Source: Nocardia flavorosea
GTDB taxonomy: Bacteria; Actinomycetota; Actinomycetes; Mycobacteriales; Mycobacteriaceae
DNA: 64,000 bases
Reading direction: 5' to 3'
NCBI RefSeq assembly: GCF_015477805.1
Contig: NZ_JADLQL010000002.1
Span: 992,001-1,056,000 of the forward strand
Each line of letters begins with the position of its first letter. Position 1 is the first letter of the stretch. The notes below the pieces were generated by a model, which was given only the letters and a program-made list of their open reading frames with translations, searched no databases and had not been told where the DNA came from. The position numbers were made by a program, and so were the translations under genes. This document shows positions 17,451 through 28,517 of this stretch, one piece after another.

Positions 17451-19730
17451 ATGACTACACAGACACCCCGCGATACATCCACCGCCCGACCCTCGACCGA
17501 ACAAGTCGAACTGGTGATCGGCGGGATGACCTGCGCCTCCTGCGCCAACCGCATCGAGAAGAAACTCAACAAACTCGACGGTGTGACCGCGACGGTCAAC
17601 TACGCGACCGAGAAGGCCCGCGTCCAGTATCCGGAGAACCTCACCCCCGACGACCTGGTCGCGGTAGTCGAACAGACCGGCTACACAGCCGCGCTTCCGC
17701 AGCCGCCCGCCGAAGAAAAGGCCAGCACCGAACCGGCCGACCCCACCGATTCGCTGCGTACCAGGTTACTGATCTCCCTGGTACTCACGGTTCCGGTGAT
17801 CGCCATGGCGATGATCCCGGCATTGCAGTTCACCAACTGGCAATGGCTGTCGCTCACACTGGCGGCACCGGTCGTCGTCTGGGGCGCGCTGCCGTTCCAC
17901 CGGGCGGCGTTGACGAATCTGCGGCACGCCACCGCGACCATGGACACCCTGGTCTCGCTGGGCACCCTGGCCGCGTTCGGCTGGTCGCTGTACGCACTGT
18001 TCTGGGGCACCGCCGGTACACCGGGTATGACCCACCCGTTCGAGTTCACGATCGCGCGGATGGACGGTACCGGCAGCATCTACCTGGAGGCCGCCGCCGG
18101 TGTCACCACCTTCATCCTGGCCGGGCGGTACTTCGAGGCGAAGTCCAAACGCCGCGCGGGAGCCGCGCTGCGGGCCCTGCTGGAGCTCGGCGCCAAAGAG
18201 GTGTCGGTGCTGCGCCCGGCCGGCCCGGACAGCTGGACCGAAGAGCGGATACCGGTGGAACAACTCGCCGCCGGCGACCGTTTCGTCGTCCGGCCGGGTG
18301 AGAAGATCGCCACCGACGGCGTGATCGTGGACGGTTCGTCCGCGGTGGATGTCTCCATGCTGACCGGAGAATCCGTGCCGGTCGAGGTCGGGCCGCAGGA
18401 TTCGGTCGCCGGTGCGACCGTGAACGTGGGCGGCCGGATCACCGTGCAGGCCACGCGGGTCGGATCCGATACTCAGCTCGCGCAGATGGCCCGGATGGTC
18501 GAGGACGCGCAATCCGGAAAAGCGCAGGCACAGCGGCTGGCCGACCGGATCTCCGGAGTTTTCGTCCCGATCGTGATCGCGCTCGCCGTGGCCACTCTCG
18601 GCTTCTGGCTCGGCACCGGCGGTTCGGTGGCGGCGGCCTTCACGGCGGCGGTGGCGGTGCTGATCATCGCCTGCCCGTGCGCGCTGGGTCTGGCGACCCC
18701 GACCGCGCTCATGGTCGGCACCGGCCGCGGCGCGCAGCTGGGCATCCTCATCAAGGGCCCCGAGGTGCTGGAGAACACTCGCCGGGTGGACACCGTGGTC
18801 CTCGACAAGACCGGCACTGTGACCACCGGCAAGATGGCGCTGCTCGAGGTGGTGGCCGCGGCCGGTGAAGACACCGACGAGGTGCTGCGACTGGCGGGTT
18901 CGCTCGAAGATTCGTCCGAACACCCCATCGCCAAGGCCATCGCGGACGGCGCCCGCCAGCGCGTGGGCGCGCTGCTACCGGTCGAAGGTTTCCACAACAA
19001 CGCCGGGCTCGGCGTGGAAGGCGTGGTCGACGGCCACGCGGTGATCGTGGGCCGCGTCGGGCTGCTCGCCGATTACGCCCTCGAACTGGACGACGATCTG
19101 CGCGAGGCCATGCGCTCGGCCGAAGCCGACGGCCGGACGGCGGTGGCGATCGGCTGGGACGGGAAGGCCCGCGGCGTGCTCGTGGTCGCCGATACCGTGA
19201 AACCGACCTCCGCCGAGGCGGTTTCCCGACTCCGCGCCCTCGGTCTCACTCCGATCATGCTCACCGGCGACAACACCACCGCGGCGAAGGCCATCGCCCG
19301 GCAGGTCGGCATCGACGAAGTGATCGCGGAGGTGCTGCCGCAGGACAAGGTCGCGGTGATAGAACGGCTGCAGGGCGAAGGCCGCACCGTCGCCATGGTC
19401 GGTGACGGCGTGAACGACGCGGCCGCGCTGGCCCGTGCCGACCTCGGCCTGGCCATCGGCACCGGCACAGATATCGCCATCGAGGCCGCCGACCTCACCC
19501 TGGTGCGGGGCGATCTCACCGCCGCCCCTGACGCCATCCGGCTGGCCCGGCGCACCCTCGGCACCATCAAGGGCAACCTGTTCTGGGCGTTCGGCTACAA
19601 CGTGGCGATGATCCCGCTGGCCATGGCGGGCTTGCTCAATCCGATGCTGGCAGGCGCCGCCATGGCGTTCTCCTCGGTGTTCGTGGTGAGCAACAGCCTG
19701 CGCCTGCGCCGGTTCCGGCCGACCCACTGA
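17451..19730 (+). CDS. copA: Copper-translocating P-type ATPase, CopA/CtpV type
   Basis: The 759-residue pump has an N-terminal heavy-metal domain with MTCASC (Cys28 and Cys31), eight predicted membrane helices, the intramembrane CPC motif (Cys408-Pro-Cys410), the phosphorylation site DKTGT (Asp452), an SEHPIAKA motif and the hinge GDGVND. The late helices contain FGYN and an MxxSS pattern ([12 protein letters not shown]), which are the signatures of Cu(I) pumps of class P1B-1. It expels Cu(I) from the cytosol. It follows the His-motif protein by 25 bp under one copper-responsive promoter, and a strong hairpin terminates the unit. Confidence 0.95.
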   Translation: MTTQTPRDTSTARPSTEQVELVIGGMTCASCANRIEKKLNKLDGVTATVNYATEKARVQYPENLTPDDLVAVVEQTGYTAALPQPPAEEKASTEPADPTDSLRTRLLISLVLTVPVIAMAMIPALQFTNWQWLSLTLAAPVVVWGALPFHRAALTNLRHATATMDTLVSLGTLAAFGWSLYALFWGTAGTPGMTHPFEFTIARMDGTGSIYLEAAAGVTTFILAGRYFEAKSKRRAGAALRALLELGAKEVSVLRPAGPDSWTEERIPVEQLAAGDRFVVRPGEKIATDGVIVDGSSAVDVSMLTGESVPVEVGPQDSVAGATVNVGGRITVQATRVGSDTQLAQMARMVEDAQSGKAQAQRLADRISGVFVPIVIALAVATLGFWLGTGGSVAAAFTAAVAVLIIACPCALGLATPTALMVGTGRGAQLGILIKGPEVLENTRRVDTVVLDKTGTVTTGKMALLEVVAAAGEDTDEVLRLAGSLEDSSEHPIAKAIADGARQRVGALLPVEGFHNNAGLGVEGVVDGHAVIVGRVGLLADYALELDDDLREAMRSAEADGRTAVAIGWDGKARGVLVVADTVKPTSAEAVSRLRALGLTPIMLTGDNTTAAKAIARQVGIDEVIAEVLPQDKVAVIERLQGEGRTVAMVGDGVNDAAALARADLGLAIGTGTDIAIEAADLTLVRGDLTAAPDAIRLARRTLGTIKGNLFWAFGYNVAMIPLAMAGLLNPMLAGAAMAFSSVFVVSNSLRLRRFRPTH

Positions 19731-19742
19731 CCGGCACCCCCA

Positions 19743-19777
19743 TCGGCCGGGGCACTCTCCTCGGGTGCCCCGGCCGA
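19743..19777. terminator. Bidirectional terminator hairpin after copA
   Basis: GGCCGGGGCAC at 19745-19755 pairs with GTGCCCCGGCC at 19765-19775, extended by two flanking pairs to a 13-bp stem with a nine-base loop, followed by AAAT. It lies between the convergent copA and DMT transporter genes and could serve both. Confidence 0.8.
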
Positions 19778-19824
19778 AATGCGTCGAACCGTTCACCCGT
19801 ACACCGGTTCGGAGGGTGTCCGGG

Positions 19825-20847
19825 CTAGGCCCGTTTTCCTTCGCTGCCGCCGGTCCGATCACCTACCTGTGCCGGTTCCGCATTCGCGTGGAGCCCGCAA
19901 CGCCCGGTTTGCAGAGTCGCGACGACCACCGCGGCCAGGGTGAGACCGCATCCCGCCACTTTCGCCGGTGACAGCCCAGCGCCCGCGGGCAGGAGCCAGT
20001 CGAGCAGCACCGAGGTCGTGAGCTGGCCGGCCACGGTACTCAAACCCATCAGCAGTACGCCCACCCAGCGCACGACGAGAACTCCGGCCGCGATGAACAG
20101 CACCCCGAGCGCGCCGCCGAGATAGAGCCAGGGCTCGCGCGGGAACTCGGCAGGCGGACCCACCCGCACCAGTACCAATGCTTCGACGGCCAGCAAGCCC
20201 AGCAGGCCGATCCCGAAGTTGATCACCGTGGCGGCGAACGGGCTCCCGGACGTGCCGACCCGTCCGTTCCACGCCTGTTGCCACGCCAGCCCAACACCCG
20301 CCAGCACCGGCAGAATCAGCAGGACCGGCCCGGCGGTCTCGCCGAGCCAGGATGCCGTTGCCGCCCCTGCCGTCCCCGGCCCACCGGACGCTGCCAGCAG
20401 CACAGCCCCGACCGCGAGCACCGCCCCGCCGAGCCGAGCCGCAGTCACCGGGGTACGGCCCTGCGGCCCGATCCCCAGCCGGTCCACGACCAGACTGCTC
20501 ACCAACTGCCCGGATACCGCGCCCACGGTGAATGCCGTGACCCCGACAGCGGCCACCGTCAACGACTGGCTCGCCACGAACAGCGCCCCGCACAACCCGC
20601 CGAGCAACTGCCAGTACCGCAGCTCCCCCGCGGCCAACGCCACCCGCACCCCACGCAGGCCCGCCCGCAGCCGAGCGCTCAGTACCACCGCGACCAGCAG
20701 CAACACGAACCCGGTCCCGAAACTCACCACCGCCGCGGCGATCCCGTCCGCCAGCCGCGCCCCGAGCTCCCCGTTGATCCGCCCCTGTACAGCGACTCCG
20801 GCCCCGATCAGCAAGCCCAGCCCGAGACCCGACCGCCGCAACACCAT
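19825..20847 (-). CDS. DMT-superfamily transporter, YdcZ (DUF606) type
   Basis: The 340-residue protein consists of two homologous halves of about five membrane helices each. The first half begins GLGLLIGAGVAVQGRINGELG and the second LAGVGLAWQQAWNGRVG, which is the internal duplication of fused YdcZ/DUF606 proteins; single-unit relatives are about 150 residues. It should be an inner-membrane exporter or importer of small molecules; the substrate is unknown. The ATG at 20847 with AGGG eight bases before it gives the first helix directly, so longer in-frame extensions were rejected. Confidence 0.87.
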   Translation of the reverse strand: MVLRRSGLGLGLLIGAGVAVQGRINGELGARLADGIAAAVVSFGTGFVLLLVAVVLSARLRAGLRGVRVALAAGELRYWQLLGGLCGALFVASQSLTVAAVGVTAFTVGAVSGQLVSSLVVDRLGIGPQGRTPVTAARLGGAVLAVGAVLLAASGGPGTAGAATASWLGETAGPVLLILPVLAGVGLAWQQAWNGRVGTSGSPFAATVINFGIGLLGLLAVEALVLVRVGPPAEFPREPWLYLGGALGVLFIAAGVLVVRWVGVLLMGLSTVAGQLTTSVLLDWLLPAGAGLSPAKVAGCGLTLAAVVVATLQTGRCGLHANAEPAQVGDRTGGSEGKRA

Positions 20848-21333
20848 GACCGGAACCCTACCGACGACATCTCCTGCGTCACGGACACCAACGGAGGGAC
20901 GGCACGTACGGCCGCCGTGAGCGTCCCCCGTTCCCGCCTGAGCACTACCGGCTGTCCCGCCACCCGATAACGCTGTCGACGGTTCGCCGGACAACACGAT
21001 CCATCGGTGCCGCTCGGCGAATTACCCGGACATTCGGCCGAGCGGCTCAGGAGAAGGGGCCGGTCGATCCCCGTGCCGATACGAACAGGTCCAGGAATCC
21101 GCCGCGTAACGAGCGTGAGCACGTGCGGAGCGAACCGGACAACCTTGCCCGGGAATACGGTTCTTTCCCGGCGCTGCCGATCGAGCGCTGTCGCGATGCG
21201 CACGCGAGCCGCGCCGCCAGACCGCTGGGCGGACTCCCGTGATGCGTATCGCTGCTCTTCCTGGGCTTCGCCGGCCGAATCGGCCTCGATACAGGGTGGG
21301 TCGGCGATCGGTGCGCGTGGGTCGGGTCGGACG
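20848..21333. other. Intergenic region between two minus-strand transporter genes
   Basis: This 486-bp stretch separates the DMT gene from the upstream MFS gene. The open frames crossing it in both directions lack ribosome sites and show biased Arg/Ser/Pro composition typical of shadow frames. I see no RNA gene or repeat. A promoter for the DMT gene presumably lies near 20850-20950 but no clear -35/-10 pair is visible. Confidence 0.55.
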
Positions 21334-22752
21334 TCACGCCCGATCGGTTTTCGCGGATCGCCGGTCCGCTTCCGGCACGGTTGCGTGCACTCGGGTCGGC
21401 AACCACACCGGTGTCAGGACCGCGATCGCGGCGAGGGCGATACCCAGCAGCGCGAGGGTCGAGGAGATCGGCAACCATATCGCCATCAGGCCCACGAAAC
21501 CGAACACTGCCAGGGAAACCAGTTCCTCCGACAGCCCGGCAACCGACATCACGGTGGCTCGCGCCGGCCCCGTGATGGAATCCTGCAACCGTGCTTCGGC
21601 GACGATGCCCGCGTTGTAGACGATGCCGTAGGAAACAGCCAGCGCCACGAATCCAAGCCCGGTGAGCACGTACACAGCTCCCGGCCAGCGGCCCGCCGCA
21701 CCGGCGAGCAGTGCGCCCGCACCGAAGAGGACAGCCGCCGCGCACAGTGCACGGGCCATGGTGCGGGCGCGCATCGCTTCGGTCCGGCCGGCCAGCAGCG
21801 AACCCAGCAGCGACCCGACGACGGTCACGCCCACCAGTACGGGCACCACCGAGGTCGCGGCACCGGCCTCTCCGGCGAGCAGACCGAACAATTCATCGAA
21901 GGCGGTGATTCCGTACAGCAGCGCGAGCAGCCCTACCCCGAACCGCACCCGCCGCACCCGCACCGCTTCGGTGACACCGGTCCGCAGCATGTGCAGATAC
22001 CGCCGGATCGACCCGTATCCGCCGGCGGTGGGATCGGCGGTGGCGGGTCGCGGGCTCGGTGTCAGCACGGCCGGGCCCGTCGTACCCGAGCCGGAATCGC
22101 CGGGTTCGGGCTCGTCGAGATCGGCCTCCTCGAGATCGGCCTCCTCGAGATCGGCGACGTCGGCCGCCGAAACCGACCTCGGCGCCGCCGGCAGACCCCG
22201 GGCCAGGACGGTGTGCACGATGGCGCAGCCGACACTGGCCCAGCCGACCAGCTCGTACCCGCCCCACAGATACAGCGGGGTTGCGGCGAGTATCGCGAGC
22301 ACCGCGCTGAATTCGCTCGCCGACCGGGTGTAACCGATAACGCGGGCATACGCGCGGGATTCACCGCGGACGGTGAGTTCGTCGTAGAGCAGGGCCTCGA
22401 AGGTCCCCGACCGCAACGCGCCCGCCACACCCCACAGCACGAACCCGAGCGCGAATCCGAGGTAGGAGGGCGCAACAGTCCACAGCAGGAACCCCGCGGC
22501 CATCAGCGAACCGTTGAGGATCAGCAGGCCGCGCCGGGAAACGGTATCGGCCCACGCTCCGGACGGGATCTCACAGACGAAGGCCGTCACCGACCAGAGC
22601 GCGAGCAGCAGCGAGATCTGGCCCGGCCCGAAGCCGTGATCGGCGAAGAGCAGCGCGTACAGCGCGTAGTACGGAATCAGGTCCCCGGTCGCGGCGAACA
22701 GCGTCGCGCGCAGTATCAGCCCGCGCAGTCCGGCCCGGCGCCCGGAACTCAC
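21334..22752 (-). CDS. MFS transporter
   Basis: The 472-residue protein has about twelve hydrophobic segments split by a long central cytoplasmic loop (about residues 190-250). The first loop after helix 2 carries the MFS pattern (SGAWADTVSRRGLLI). The central loop has a small acidic repeat, DLEEADLEEADLDE, and a Thr/Pro-rich stretch. No antibiotic-family signature is obvious, so the substrate is unknown. The start codon is GTG at 22752; the ribosome site in front is weak. Confidence 0.88.
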   Translation of the reverse strand: MSSGRRAGLRGLILRATLFAATGDLIPYYALYALLFADHGFGPGQISLLLALWSVTAFVCEIPSGAWADTVSRRGLLILNGSLMAAGFLLWTVAPSYLGFALGFVLWGVAGALRSGTFEALLYDELTVRGESRAYARVIGYTRSASEFSAVLAILAATPLYLWGGYELVGWASVGCAIVHTVLARGLPAAPRSVSAADVADLEEADLEEADLDEPEPGDSGSGTTGPAVLTPSPRPATADPTAGGYGSIRRYLHMLRTGVTEAVRVRRVRFGVGLLALLYGITAFDELFGLLAGEAGAATSVVPVLVGVTVVGSLLGSLLAGRTEAMRARTMARALCAAAVLFGAGALLAGAAGRWPGAVYVLTGLGFVALAVSYGIVYNAGIVAEARLQDSITGPARATVMSVAGLSEELVSLAVFGFVGLMAIWLPISSTLALLGIALAAIAVLTPVWLPTRVHATVPEADRRSAKTDRA

Positions 22753-22907
22753 CCGACGGTGTCAACAGTGGTAGATGACCAGACGCATAGGGCCAGTTTT
22801 CCGGCCGGGAATCCTCCGGTCAAGTCCTTTACGCCGAAGCGCTCGGGCGGCTCCGCATCGCCGGACGCTCCGCGGTTCGGCGGATCACCGGCCGCGGCCC
22901 GCGATGC

Positions 22908-24788
22908 TCAGAGTGGTACCCAGCCGTTCTCTGCTTCCGAGCCGACACCCAGTGCGCGGGTGTTCGCGGCACCCAGCCCCCGGTTCATATCGCTGATCAG
23001 ATCGGCCACCGGATGTGAATCGCTGTAGTGGTACCCCTGGGCCAGCGCGAACCCCAGTTCGGTGAGTACCGCCGCCTGATGTTCGGTTTCCACGCCTTCG
23101 GCGATCACCTGCAGGTCCAGCGATTTGCTCAGCGCCGCGATCACGCCGAGCAGCGGTGGGGCGGGGGAATCGGAACGGATGGCCGCCACGAACGACTGGT
23201 CGACCTTGATGATATCGCTGGGCAGGGTCGCCAAACGGCTCAGCGACGAATAGCCGGTACCGAAATCGTCGATGGCGATCCGGACGCCGCGGTCGCGCAG
23301 GGTATGCAGGTTCGCGATCGCGGTATCGGATTCGGCGGCCAGTTCGGTTTCGGTCACCTCGAGCACCAGTTGATCCGCGGGCCAGCCGGTGCTCTCCAGA
23401 ATTCCGGCGACCTTGTCCGCGTACCCGGATTCGGCGAGTTCCAGTCCGCTGACGTTCACGTTCAACGTGAGTTCCAGCGCGGCGAACGTCTCCTGGAGCT
23501 GGGCGGCGTCAGCGCAAGCCCGGCGCAGCACCAGTTCGTCGAGATCGGCGATGAGGTCGTACTCTTCGGCCACCCGGATCAGGCCTTCGGTGGTGACATC
23601 CGGTTGCGCACTCGACGACCAGCGCAGCAGCGCCTCCACCCCGACGGCCTTCTCGCCGCCGTCGCTGAGACTCACGATGGGCTGATAGTGCACGTCGAGA
23701 CTGCCGTTGTCGATGGCTTCGCGCAGTTCCACCGCCAGGGGTGTGCGATGTCCCGATTCCAGCACCGTCCGGTTGCGTCCCGACTGTTTGGCCCGGTAGA
23801 GGCCCACATCGGCGCGGCTCACCAGCAGCGAGGCCGATTCCCCGGACTGCCAGGAGGTGACGCCCGCCGAGCATCCGGTGCTCACCGCGGCCCGCAGTTG
23901 CTCGGTGAGCAGAATGGCCGCCTGTTCGGTGGTGCCGGGCAGCAGCGCTGCGAAGACATCGCCGCCGTAGCGGGCCAGCCGCTGGCCGGGTCCCAGCAAT
24001 CCGGCCCAGGTATCGGCGACCTTCTGCAGCACCGCGTCACCGGCTCGATGGCCGAGATGATCGTTGACCTTCTGGAAACGGTCCAGGTCGACCAGCACCA
24101 GCGCCAGGGCCTGACCCGAACGGTCGGCCTGTTCGATCGCGGCGTTCAGGGCCCGGTCGAAACCGCGCCGGTTCAGCAGACCGGTCAGCGTATCGATATC
24201 GGCTTCCGACGCCATCCGGGTGAGGATGCCGACCACGACACCGACCCCGAAGGTGATCCCCGCCGGAATCACGCCCGACCACCACGGCAGTCCCGTCCGG
24301 GTCGGCAGTACCCACAGGCACAGCGCCATACAGAGGGCGATATGGGCTGCGGCCTGCGTCCAGGCGAAGAACAGCGCGGCATCACAGGCGACGAAGACGT
24401 AGAACGAGGCCAGGGCGATCGCCGCGACGGTATTGGGGAACGAGTGCACAGCGACGGTGACCAGCACGGTCGCCACGACGACGTAACCGTGGTGCAGCCA
24501 ATGCGGCATCCGCGGACCCCAGCCGAGCAGGCTGATCCCCAGCAGCAGCGCCACGGCCGCGGCCGAGCCCACCAGTACCCGGTTGCCCTCGTCACCCGGG
24601 TACAGCGGCCGGGTGGGCGCGATGGCGGTGACCAGGAGACCCAGCACCCCACCCATGACGTAGAACGCCCCGGTGGTCCGGGACATGACCATGGCCGTCG
24701 CCACACCCGACGCGGCTCGTACCCGCGTCCGGGTATCGCCGCGAGACCCGCTTCCTCGCACGGTGAACAGCCTAAACAACGAGTTCAC
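22908..24788 (-). CDS. Membrane GGDEF-EAL protein with degenerate GGDEF (c-di-GMP phosphodiesterase likely)
   Basis: The 626-residue protein has about six N-terminal membrane segments (residues 35-195), a GGDEF domain and a C-terminal EAL domain. The GGDEF signature reads RYGGDVF (around residues 272-278), with Val replacing the catalytic Glu, so cyclase activity is doubtful. The EAL domain is intact by eye: EALLRW, NVSGLEL, LEVTETE, IDDFGTGYSSL, KVDQSF, AEGVET and QGYHYS. The likely activity is hydrolysis of c-di-GMP, with the GGDVF domain perhaps acting as a GTP sensor, as in other composite proteins. The GTG start at 24788 is chosen because longer frames overlap serS, which ends 56 bp upstream. 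Confidence 0.9.
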   Translation of the reverse strand: MNSLFRLFTVRGSGSRGDTRTRVRAASGVATAMVMSRTTGAFYVMGGVLGLLVTAIAPTRPLYPGDEGNRVLVGSAAAVALLLGISLLGWGPRMPHWLHHGYVVVATVLVTVAVHSFPNTVAAIALASFYVFVACDAALFFAWTQAAAHIALCMALCLWVLPTRTGLPWWSGVIPAGITFGVGVVVGILTRMASEADIDTLTGLLNRRGFDRALNAAIEQADRSGQALALVLVDLDRFQKVNDHLGHRAGDAVLQKVADTWAGLLGPGQRLARYGGDVFAALLPGTTEQAAILLTEQLRAAVSTGCSAGVTSWQSGESASLLVSRADVGLYRAKQSGRNRTVLESGHRTPLAVELREAIDNGSLDVHYQPIVSLSDGGEKAVGVEALLRWSSSAQPDVTTEGLIRVAEEYDLIADLDELVLRRACADAAQLQETFAALELTLNVNVSGLELAESGYADKVAGILESTGWPADQLVLEVTETELAAESDTAIANLHTLRDRGVRIAIDDFGTGYSSLSRLATLPSDIIKVDQSFVAAIRSDSPAPPLLGVIAALSKSLDLQVIAEGVETEHQAAVLTELGFALAQGYHYSDSHPVADLISDMNRGLGAANTRALGVGSEAENGWVPL

Positions 24789-24844
24789 TGCGTGGCGACC
24801 CAACCGAGGTAATCGAGTACCCCGAACCCGGTGGACCGAACCGC

Positions 24845-26107
24845 TCAGCCCGCCGGTGTCAGCAGATCGGTACCCACGAACGGCACCAGGGCGGCGGGCA
24901 CCCGGACCGAACCGTCGGCCTGCTGATGGTTCTCCAACAGGGCGACCAGCCATCGGGTGGTGGCCAGCGTTCCGTTCAGTGTCGCCGCGATCTGCGGTTT
25001 CCCGTTGTCGTCGCGATAACGGACCGACAGCCGGCGCCCCTGGAAGGTGGTGCAGTTCGAGGTCGAGGTGAGTTCACGGTAGGTGCCTTGGCTGGGCACC
25101 CAGGCTTCGCAATCGAATTTGCGGGCGGCCGAACTGCCCAGATCACCGGCGGCGACATCGATGATCCGATACGGCACATCGAGGGCGGCGAGCATATCGC
25201 GCTCCCAGGCCAGTAGCCGCTGGTGTTCGGCGTCGGCGTCCTCGGGCCGGCAATAGACGAACATCTCGACCTTGTCGAACTGGTGCACCCGGATGATGCC
25301 CCGGGTGTCCTTGCCGTAGCTGCCGGCTTCCCGGCGGAAACACGACGACCAGCCCGCGTACCGTTTGGGCCCGGCGCCGAGATCGAGGATTTCGCCCGCG
25401 TGATACCCGGCCAGCGGCACCTCGGAGGTCCCGACCAGGTACAGATCGTCCTCCTCGAGGTGGTATACCTCGGCGGAGTGCTGGCCGAGGAACCCGGTTC
25501 CCGCCATGATCTCCGGCCGGACGAGCACCGGCGGGATCATCATCGTGAAACCGTTTGCCACCGCGCGCTGCGCCGCCAACTGCAGCAGCCCCAACTGCAG
25601 GAGAGCTCCGTAGCCGGTGAGGAAGTAGAACCGCGAACCGGATACCTTGGCCCCGCGTTCCATATCGAGCACGCCCAGCGATTCGCCGAGCTCGAGATGA
25701 TCCCGCGGCGGGAAATCGAACTCGGGCACGTCGCCGACCGTCGCGAGCAGTACGAAATCGTCCTCACCGCCCGCCGGCGCGCCGTCTTGGACGATATTCG
25801 AGATCGCCCGGTGCGCCTCCTGCAGTTCCGCCTCGGCGGTGTGCTGCGCGGTCTCGGCCTCTTTCACCTTGACCGACATCTGCTGCGCCTGCTCCAGCAA
25901 CGCCGGGCGCTCTTCCTTGCTCGCCTTTCCGACCTGCTTGCCCATCGCCTTGTGCTCGGCCCGCAGTTTGTCGGCGGTCGCGATCGCGGACCGGCGCGCG
26001 CTATCGGCGGTGAGCAGCGCGTCGACGAGTGCCGGGTCCTCGCCCCGGGCTCGCTGCGAGGCGCGGACCAGCTCGGGATCATCGCGCAGGAGTCGGAGGT
26101 CGATCAT
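24845..26107 (-). CDS. serS: Seryl-tRNA synthetase
   Basis: The 420-residue protein charges tRNA-Ser with serine in the cytosol. It begins [14 protein letters not shown], as seryl synthetases do, and has the long helical coiled-coil tRNA-binding arm (about residues 25-110). The class II core follows with motif 2 around [26 protein letters not shown], the serine-binding TSEVPL stretch, and motif 3 in the region [21 protein letters not shown]. Length is normal. It matches the position of Rv3834c and is divergent from the septum-formation gene, as in mycobacteria. Confidence 0.97.
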   Translation of the reverse strand: MIDLRLLRDDPELVRASQRARGEDPALVDALLTADSARRSAIATADKLRAEHKAMGKQVGKASKEERPALLEQAQQMSVKVKEAETAQHTAEAELQEAHRAISNIVQDGAPAGGEDDFVLLATVGDVPEFDFPPRDHLELGESLGVLDMERGAKVSGSRFYFLTGYGALLQLGLLQLAAQRAVANGFTMMIPPVLVRPEIMAGTGFLGQHSAEVYHLEEDDLYLVGTSEVPLAGYHAGEILDLGAGPKRYAGWSSCFRREAGSYGKDTRGIIRVHQFDKVEMFVYCRPEDADAEHQRLLAWERDMLAALDVPYRIIDVAAGDLGSSAARKFDCEAWVPSQGTYRELTSTSNCTTFQGRRLSVRYRDDNGKPQIAATLNGTLATTRWLVALLENHQQADGSVRVPAALVPFVGTDLLTPAG

Positions 26108-26261
26108 GGCTGACCAGCGTAATGGGCGCGGATTTCCGGCCTCAACCGAGTATCTCCCGCACTGCCCTACGGCCGGTCCCACCGGTCCTCGCGCAAGTGC
26201 GCCATACCGATCGGCCGGGTTCGTGGCACGTTCGGGTGTGGCGCTGCCATGATGGACCGCG

Positions 26262-27545
26262 ATGTCCTCCGAAAATGAGCCTGCAAACCGGCCCGGCCTC
26301 CGTGGCGGCCAATCGTTGCGCTCGCGTACCGCCCGCCCGGGCCGCGGTCGCAAGACCGATACCGCGCGGACCCGGTCCGGTGGTCCGGCATCCCTCGACA
26401 CCCCGGACCACGATCCCGCGACGGCGCGTGCCCCGCGCCGGGAGAACCGGCCCGGCCCGGCGGGATCACGTCCGGGCCGGGCGAGGAGTTCGCGTCCCGG
26501 TGGCGAAGGCAAGCCCAAGCGGATCCCCGCGCCGCGGTTGCGCTGGAGTCTGCTCGCGGTGGCCGTCGGCGCGATCGTCGCGGCACTGCTCACGCTGACA
26601 CTCACCGGTTTCGACAACGATTCGAACCTGCAGGCGCGCAGCCCGGGCGGTGCCGTGGCCAAGGCGGACAAAGTATTCGCTTCGGTGTCGCCGGGCGATT
26701 GCCTCACCTGGACCAAGCCGGACCATTCGGACCTGGTGGAACTCGATTGCGCCGAGGAGCATCTGTTCGAGGTCACCGACACCATCGATCTGAGCCAGTA
26801 CCCCGGCTCCGAATTCGGGCCCGGCGCGGTCTGGCCGGATTCGCTGCGGCTCACCGAACTGCGCGAGGAACACTGCGTGCCCGCCGCCCAGCGGTACCTC
26901 AACGGCCGGCTCGATCCGCGCGGCCGGTACGCGGTCGGGTTGATGTATCCGAGCAATGACGGCTGGAACAACTCCGGCGACCGCGTATTGCGCTGCGGTC
27001 TGCAGGTGCCCGGCCTGAGCGGTAACCCGTTGCCCAATACCGGACGCGTGGCCGAAAGCGACCAGTCCAAGGTCTACGAGCCGGGCGTATGCCTCGGGAT
27101 CAGCCAGAATCTGCCGACCGATCCCGTCGACTGCACCCAGGAGCATTCCGTCGAAATCGCCGCCACGGTCGATCTGTCCGCCCGGTTCCCCGGCGGGCCG
27201 CCGTCCAAGGAGGATCAGGACAAATTCCTGGAAGAGGAATGCGGCCGGACCACCAACGACTATCTCGGCGGCCCGCATGTGCTGCGGGACAAGACGCTGA
27301 CGGTGTTCTTCGATTTCATCGATGCGCGCAGCTGGCTGGCCGGTAGCCGGAAGCTGAACTGTATGGTCGGAAAAGGCGCGGACCAGGAAGGTTTCGCACC
27401 GATCGTGGGCCCGGCGCGCGGCCGCATCCTGATCGACGGACAGGAGCCGGTGCCGCCGCCGAACTCCGGGCGCTCCACCCCGGCGCCGCTGCCGGGCGCG
27501 GCGCCGCTGCCGCCGCAGCCGGAACCGCGGCCCGCGCCGCGCTGA
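26262..27545 (+). CDS. Septum-formation family membrane protein (Rv3835-like)
   Basis: The 427-residue protein has a basic, Pro/Arg-rich disordered N-terminus of about 90 residues, one membrane helix (about 93-113, [20 protein letters not shown]), and an external domain with two septum-formation-like repeats. Each repeat carries a Cys pair pattern (GDCLTW, DCAEEH, EEHCVP, LRCG; then GVCLG, DCTQEH, EECGR, LNCMV), which suggests disulfides. The family is linked to cell-division or envelope functions only by annotation. The C-terminus is Pro-rich. It lies next to serS and is followed after 14 bp by the zincin gene, so the two are likely cotranscribed. Confidence 0.88.
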   Translation: MSSENEPANRPGLRGGQSLRSRTARPGRGRKTDTARTRSGGPASLDTPDHDPATARAPRRENRPGPAGSRPGRARSSRPGGEGKPKRIPAPRLRWSLLAVAVGAIVAALLTLTLTGFDNDSNLQARSPGGAVAKADKVFASVSPGDCLTWTKPDHSDLVELDCAEEHLFEVTDTIDLSQYPGSEFGPGAVWPDSLRLTELREEHCVPAAQRYLNGRLDPRGRYAVGLMYPSNDGWNNSGDRVLRCGLQVPGLSGNPLPNTGRVAESDQSKVYEPGVCLGISQNLPTDPVDCTQEHSVEIAATVDLSARFPGGPPSKEDQDKFLEEECGRTTNDYLGGPHVLRDKTLTVFFDFIDARSWLAGSRKLNCMVGKGADQEGFAPIVGPARGRILIDGQEPVPPPNSGRSTPAPLPGAAPLPPQPEPRPAPR

Positions 27546-27559
27546 GACGGAGTGTCATC

Positions 27560-27910
27560 GTGCCGGTAACCATGTCGGAGGATCGTTTCGAAGAGCTCGT
27601 CGGCGACGCGCTGGACCTGATCCCGCCGGAGTTGGCCCGGGCCATCGACAACGTGGTCGTACTCATCGAACCGCGCAATCCCGACGATCCGCACCTGCTC
27701 GGGCTCTACCACGGGATCGCGCTCACCGAACGCGACAGTCATTACGGCGGTTCACTTCCCGATACGATCACCATCTATCGGGAGGCCCTGTTGTCGATCT
27801 GCGCCGACGAGTACGAAGTGGTGGAGGAAGTACGGATTACCGTGATCCACGAAATCGCACACTATTTCGGGATTGACGAAGACCGGCTCCATCAGTTGGG
27901 ATGGGGTTAA
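27560..27910 (+). CDS. Zincin-like metallopeptidase family protein (Rv3836-like)
   Basis: The 116-residue protein ends in HEIAHYFGIDEDRLHQLGWG, the HExxHxxGxxE metal site of the small zincin family. The rest is a single alpha/beta domain (GLYHGIALTERD, then DTITIYREALL), consistent with family length. Proteolysis has not been shown for most members, so enzymatic function is inferred from the motif. The GTG at 27560 is preceded by GGAG at eight bases and is preferred over the ATG at 27572. The gene is cotranscribed with the preceding septum-formation gene. Confidence 0.9.
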   Translation: MPVTMSEDRFEELVGDALDLIPPELARAIDNVVVLIEPRNPDDPHLLGLYHGIALTERDSHYGGSLPDTITIYREALLSICADEYEVVEEVRITVIHEIAHYFGIDEDRLHQLGWG

Positions 27911-28085
27911 GCTGAGTCTGGTCCACGCGACGCGCCGGCAGGGGATGCACGGGGGCGGCGGCGGACCACACCGGAAGAAGTTGTGGATTCGATGGAACCG
28001 CTCGCGGGGGTATCGCGTCCAATGTACTCGTAGGGGGAATTCTCGTGGTTCCGCCCAAGAGCCGCCACAAGAAGGAGTCGAGGAC

Positions 28086-28418
28086 ATGATTGGCAATGTC
28101 GGTGTCACACCGGAACTCATCCTTGCCGCCGCGGTAGAACTGGACCTGCTCGCCGACCGGCTGGCCGGGGTCGCCGCGGCCACCGTACCCGCCACCTATG
28201 TCGCGCCGTCCGGCGCCGACGAGGCGTCGATACATGGTGCGATGCATATGAACAAGGGCGCCGCCACCCACCAGACCTCTCTTGCGCAGGCAGTTCTCGA
28301 ACTGCACCACACCGCCGCGATCCTGCGTACCCAGCTCGCCGGATATCTCGCGCAGGACGCCGCCTCGGCCGGCGTCCTGGCACTCACCGGCGCACCGTTC
28401 GGCGCGATCAGCGCCTAG
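28086..28418 (+). CDS. PE family protein
   Basis: The 110-residue protein is a PE-domain helical hairpin with the type VII secretion motif YLAQD (Tyr87-x3-Asp91) near the end of the second helix. The N-terminal segment ELILAAAVELDLLADRLAGVAAAT corresponds to the first PE helix. PE proteins pair with a PPE partner, here encoded 99 bp downstream, and leave the cell through an ESX system. The start has GAAGGAGTCG in front. There are no Gly-rich extensions; it is the minimal ancestral form. Confidence 0.85.
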   Translation: MIGNVGVTPELILAAAVELDLLADRLAGVAAATVPATYVAPSGADEASIHGAMHMNKGAATHQTSLAQAVLELHHTAAILRTQLAGYLAQDAASAGVLALTGAPFGAISA

Positions 28419-28517
28419 GTCACCGATGATCGCCGACCCGCCGCACCACGGCACAGACCACGAACGCGCGTGGCGCGACCGCAGAAGCATCGATAGTTCA
28501 CAAGGGGAGAAACAAGC

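Noticed and set aside
21007..23028. Plus-strand frame of 673 codons across the MFS gene
   Set aside because: Antisense to a clear MFS transporter; the product is Gln/Arg/His-rich without domains.
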